In this document: positions 62,231 through 64,000 of the stretch, piece by piece
Numbering within the stretch: the first letter of the stretch is position 1
Layout of the letters: each line of letters opens with the position of its first letter
Origin: Spirometra erinaceieuropaei
Lineage: Eukaryota; Platyhelminthes; Cestoda; Diphyllobothriidea; Diphyllobothriidae
Length of the DNA: 64,000 nucleotides
Assembly (NCBI GenBank): GCA_902702965.1
Contig: CACRXP010000036.1
Span: forward strand, 1,825,137-1,889,136
Reading direction: 5' to 3'
Position numbers and translations under genes: made by a program
Notes under the pieces: generated by a model
What the model saw: only the letters and a program-made list of their open reading frames with translations
What the model was told of the DNA's origin: nothing
Databases searched by the model: none

Positions 62231-63793
62231 AAACAAAAGCTGAAACGAGTGGTTAATGCACAAGGGGCCGCAGTATTTATAGGATGCAGTCACCATGTTA
62301 CCACATACCTATGAATAGTCACGGCGCTCCCTCTCCCTCCCCTCTCCATCAAGGATCGTTGCACTTGGTGTGATGACTGGTGATCGACATTCGCGCCGTC
62401 AATTGTTGCGATTTCATCATGTATATTGGATGTTGGTGTGATGATTGCTCGACCATCTGACCCGCCAACTCTGGCTTTGGGAAGAGTGTTAACCTGTGTG
62501 CTCCACGCGTGGCTAACTACTCCGCCTAGGCGAAGTCTCAGTGCCGAATGTGGAAGGAGAAGCTCGTTGCAGTTGTTAATGGACTGGGGGCCTGTGAACT
62601 GTGACTCAAACACCTCACGGCCCACACGGTTGTCACCTCTAGCGACAATTTCGGCCTCGTCGAATTTGAACATGTGGCCCGATCTCGTCGAATGAGCCAC
62701 AACTTGAGAGCTGGCGCCATTTCTCCGCACTGCCGCAGCGTGTTCGGTCATTCTTGCTCGGAGCAACCTTCCGGTTTCTCCGATGTAGTTGCTTTGTCTG
62801 CAACTGCACCATATCCGGCAAACGACTCCAGGCGTTTCTTGCCGTGGCAGCGGATCTTTCGGCTTCATTACCAGACGCCTGATGGTTGCCTCCGGTCTAT
62901 GTACAGCTACAACTCCAAGGGTGCGAGAAGGCGACTGACAGCTTCCGAAACTTCCTTGACATACGGGAGCGCTCGCCAAAATTTGGGGTCTGTGCGGTTT
63001 GGCCCTTCGTTCCTTTTGTGTACACACTGGTAGGCATTGGCTGTGAAGACCCGCCGAAGGTATTTTAATTCGGCAATCTTGTCTTCTGGCTAACTGCAGT
63101 GCGTTTCGACACGCCGATAGGGCGTCCTTACACAACTGCGTTTGTGACTGATTGGGTGGTTGCTGTTGAAGTTCAGTACTTGCATCGTATTTGTCGCTTT
63201 CCTGAACACTTTGGTCTTTAATCCACCACAATCCTTGCGGCATACGAGGCCAGCTGGTTGCTCATTTCCTCCTCCATCGTAAAGTGTATGTCCAGGAAGA
63301 CCGCATTCAGAGTACCTTGAATGGCAGCAGTTGATCCCGGTCGATAACGACAAAGGTATCATCCACACACCGGGCCCAGTATTTTGGTCTGTCGTGTTGG
63401 AAGACCAGTGACTCTAACCGTTGCAGGACCGCCTTGGCGATGAATCCCGAAATCAGCGAACCCATTGGTGTGCCTTTAACCTGTTCGTAGATCGTCCCGT
63501 CGAACGTGAAGTACGTCCTAAGCCGGGACTTCAGGAGCTGAAGGACTTGAGCGTGTCCAAGACGATTCTCCGTTTCATCATATTTGCTTTGTTTAAGCAG
63601 CTCAATTGTTCCGATCGCCAGGTCCTGGGGAATAGAAAAAAGGGACGTAAAATCAAAAGGTATCATGACCTCATTTGGATGTAGGCTTACCCCCTTGAGT
63701 TTCTCCAGGAATCGTGCTGACGAAGAGACCGTGGGGTCTGTCTCAGCGGTCAGAAACTTGAGACGCCGGAACAGGCCGTATCCGCTTGCGTCT

Positions 63794-63827
63794 CTGATGA
63801 TGGGTTCAAGCTGGAATCCGAAACATC
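63794..63827 (+). ncRNA. Hammerhead-like motif, PLE 2 right end, intact core
   Basis: CTGATGA, stem GGGTTC-AAGCT-GGAATCC (with one mismatch), then GAAACATC. Both core boxes are intact. It points away from the RT, i.e. is inverted relative to the coding strand. Confidence 0.5.
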
Positions 63828-63923
63828 GGGCGAGTGAAGCAGTTGTCCCACCGATAATGTCTCCTTCTTGACGACAGCATCCTGGGACCCATCTCTTGGC
63901 TTCTATTAGCATTGACGGCACTC

Positions 63924-64000
63924 CCGAACCCCCCACTACCATCCACCTCCTCCATTGTCTCAACATCCTTTACGGCGCTCCTGCAACCACCACCACTGCA
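63924..64000 (+). pseudogene. Finger-type LINE, spacer after first finger (segment 3 of 3, runs off window)
   Basis: Resumes after the second target duplication with a Pro/Thr-rich spacer (CCCGAACCCCCCACTACC..), as expected between the RT-proximal finger and the terminal fingers in copies such as 2840-3400. It is cut by the window end. Confidence 0.65.

Larger units (their letters stand above)
62152..63909 (-). mobile_element. Penelope-like element nested in the LINE, RT plus endonuclease (PLE 2)
   Basis: Minus strand: RT from about 63780, with PNEVMIPFDFTSLFSI (palm A, Asp kept), [38 protein letters not shown] and [14 protein letters not shown] (YVDD box as CVDD), to 63310; a connection region in shifted frames ([18 protein letters not shown], 63260-63180); endonuclease GVVCRIWCSCRQSNYIGETGRLLRARM, AHSTRSGHMFKFDEAEI and GREVFESQFTGPQSIN (62810-62580). 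Ends are inverted repeats of about 80 bp (62152-62235 and 63785-63909). The flanks are CATTGACGGCACTC twice (62138-62151 and 63910-63923). It is 1758 bp long with several frameshifts. Confidence 0.88.

Noticed and set aside
62674..63033. 119-codon plus-strand gene
   Set aside because: Antisense of the PLE 2 endonuclease; no homology of its own seen.

Overview
This window is eukaryotic nuclear DNA. It is most likely from a flatworm, and within the flatworms a tapeworm of the diphyllobothriid kind. The evidence is a VCP/p97 gene split by five introns of only 31 to 40 bp, and a dense mixture of decayed retroelements: non-LTR elements with C2H2 fingers at the C-terminus, Penelope-like elements, CR1-like elements, Ty3/gypsy pieces, a Helitron and tRNA-derived SINEs. 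The species is inferred, not shown. No prokaryotic operon, phage or CRISPR feature is visible. A run of 75 N (14503-14577) marks a scaffold gap.

Two host genes can be supported. The first is a leucine-rich-repeat gene on the + strand. Two exons are visible (6552-6733 and 11573-11890), the 23-residue LRR register runs unbroken across the splice, and the 4.8 kb intron is full of repeats. Its ends were not found. The second is a complete VCP/p97 (Cdc48) AAA+ ATPase gene, 40612-44631 +, with nine exons, 802 codons, all splice sites GT..AG, and an ATTAAA signal downstream.

Layout. 1-5.2 kb: finger-bearing retroelement tails, a large dispersed repeat, a TIR element with a telomere-like core, and a 5'-truncated Penelope-like element (PLE) with its target duplication. 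6.5-11.9 kb: the LRR gene. 12.6-14.1 kb: a tandem pair of tRNA-Arg-like SINEs and a foldback. 14.6-16.3 kb: a CR1-like fragment (-). 17.1-24.7 kb: a finger-bearing LINE (-), a PLE and dispersed repeats. 25-27.1 kb: a PLE with RT and endonuclease (-). 27.2-30 kb: repeats. 30-32.1 kb: a second finger LINE (-). 32.2-37.2 kb: CR1-like LINEs (+). 37.3-39 kb: a Helitron helicase remnant (-). 40.6-44.6 kb: VCP. 44.7-52 kb: mostly unrecognised sequence with a PLE endonuclease remnant and a SINE. 52-55.3 kb: a finger-type LINE (+). 55.3-59.5 kb: gypsy pol (-) and gag-protease (+) pieces. 60.1-64 kb: a finger LINE (+) carrying two nested PLEs, each bounded by a target-site duplication.

The most notable structure is the PLE set. 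Six copies are present, and ten short hammerhead-ribozyme-like motifs sit mostly at their ends. Three copies can be delimited to the base by direct repeats, and for one of them a paralogous repeat in the same window preserves the empty target site. All transposon reading frames here are broken, so these are fossils or non-autonomous copies rather than active genes.
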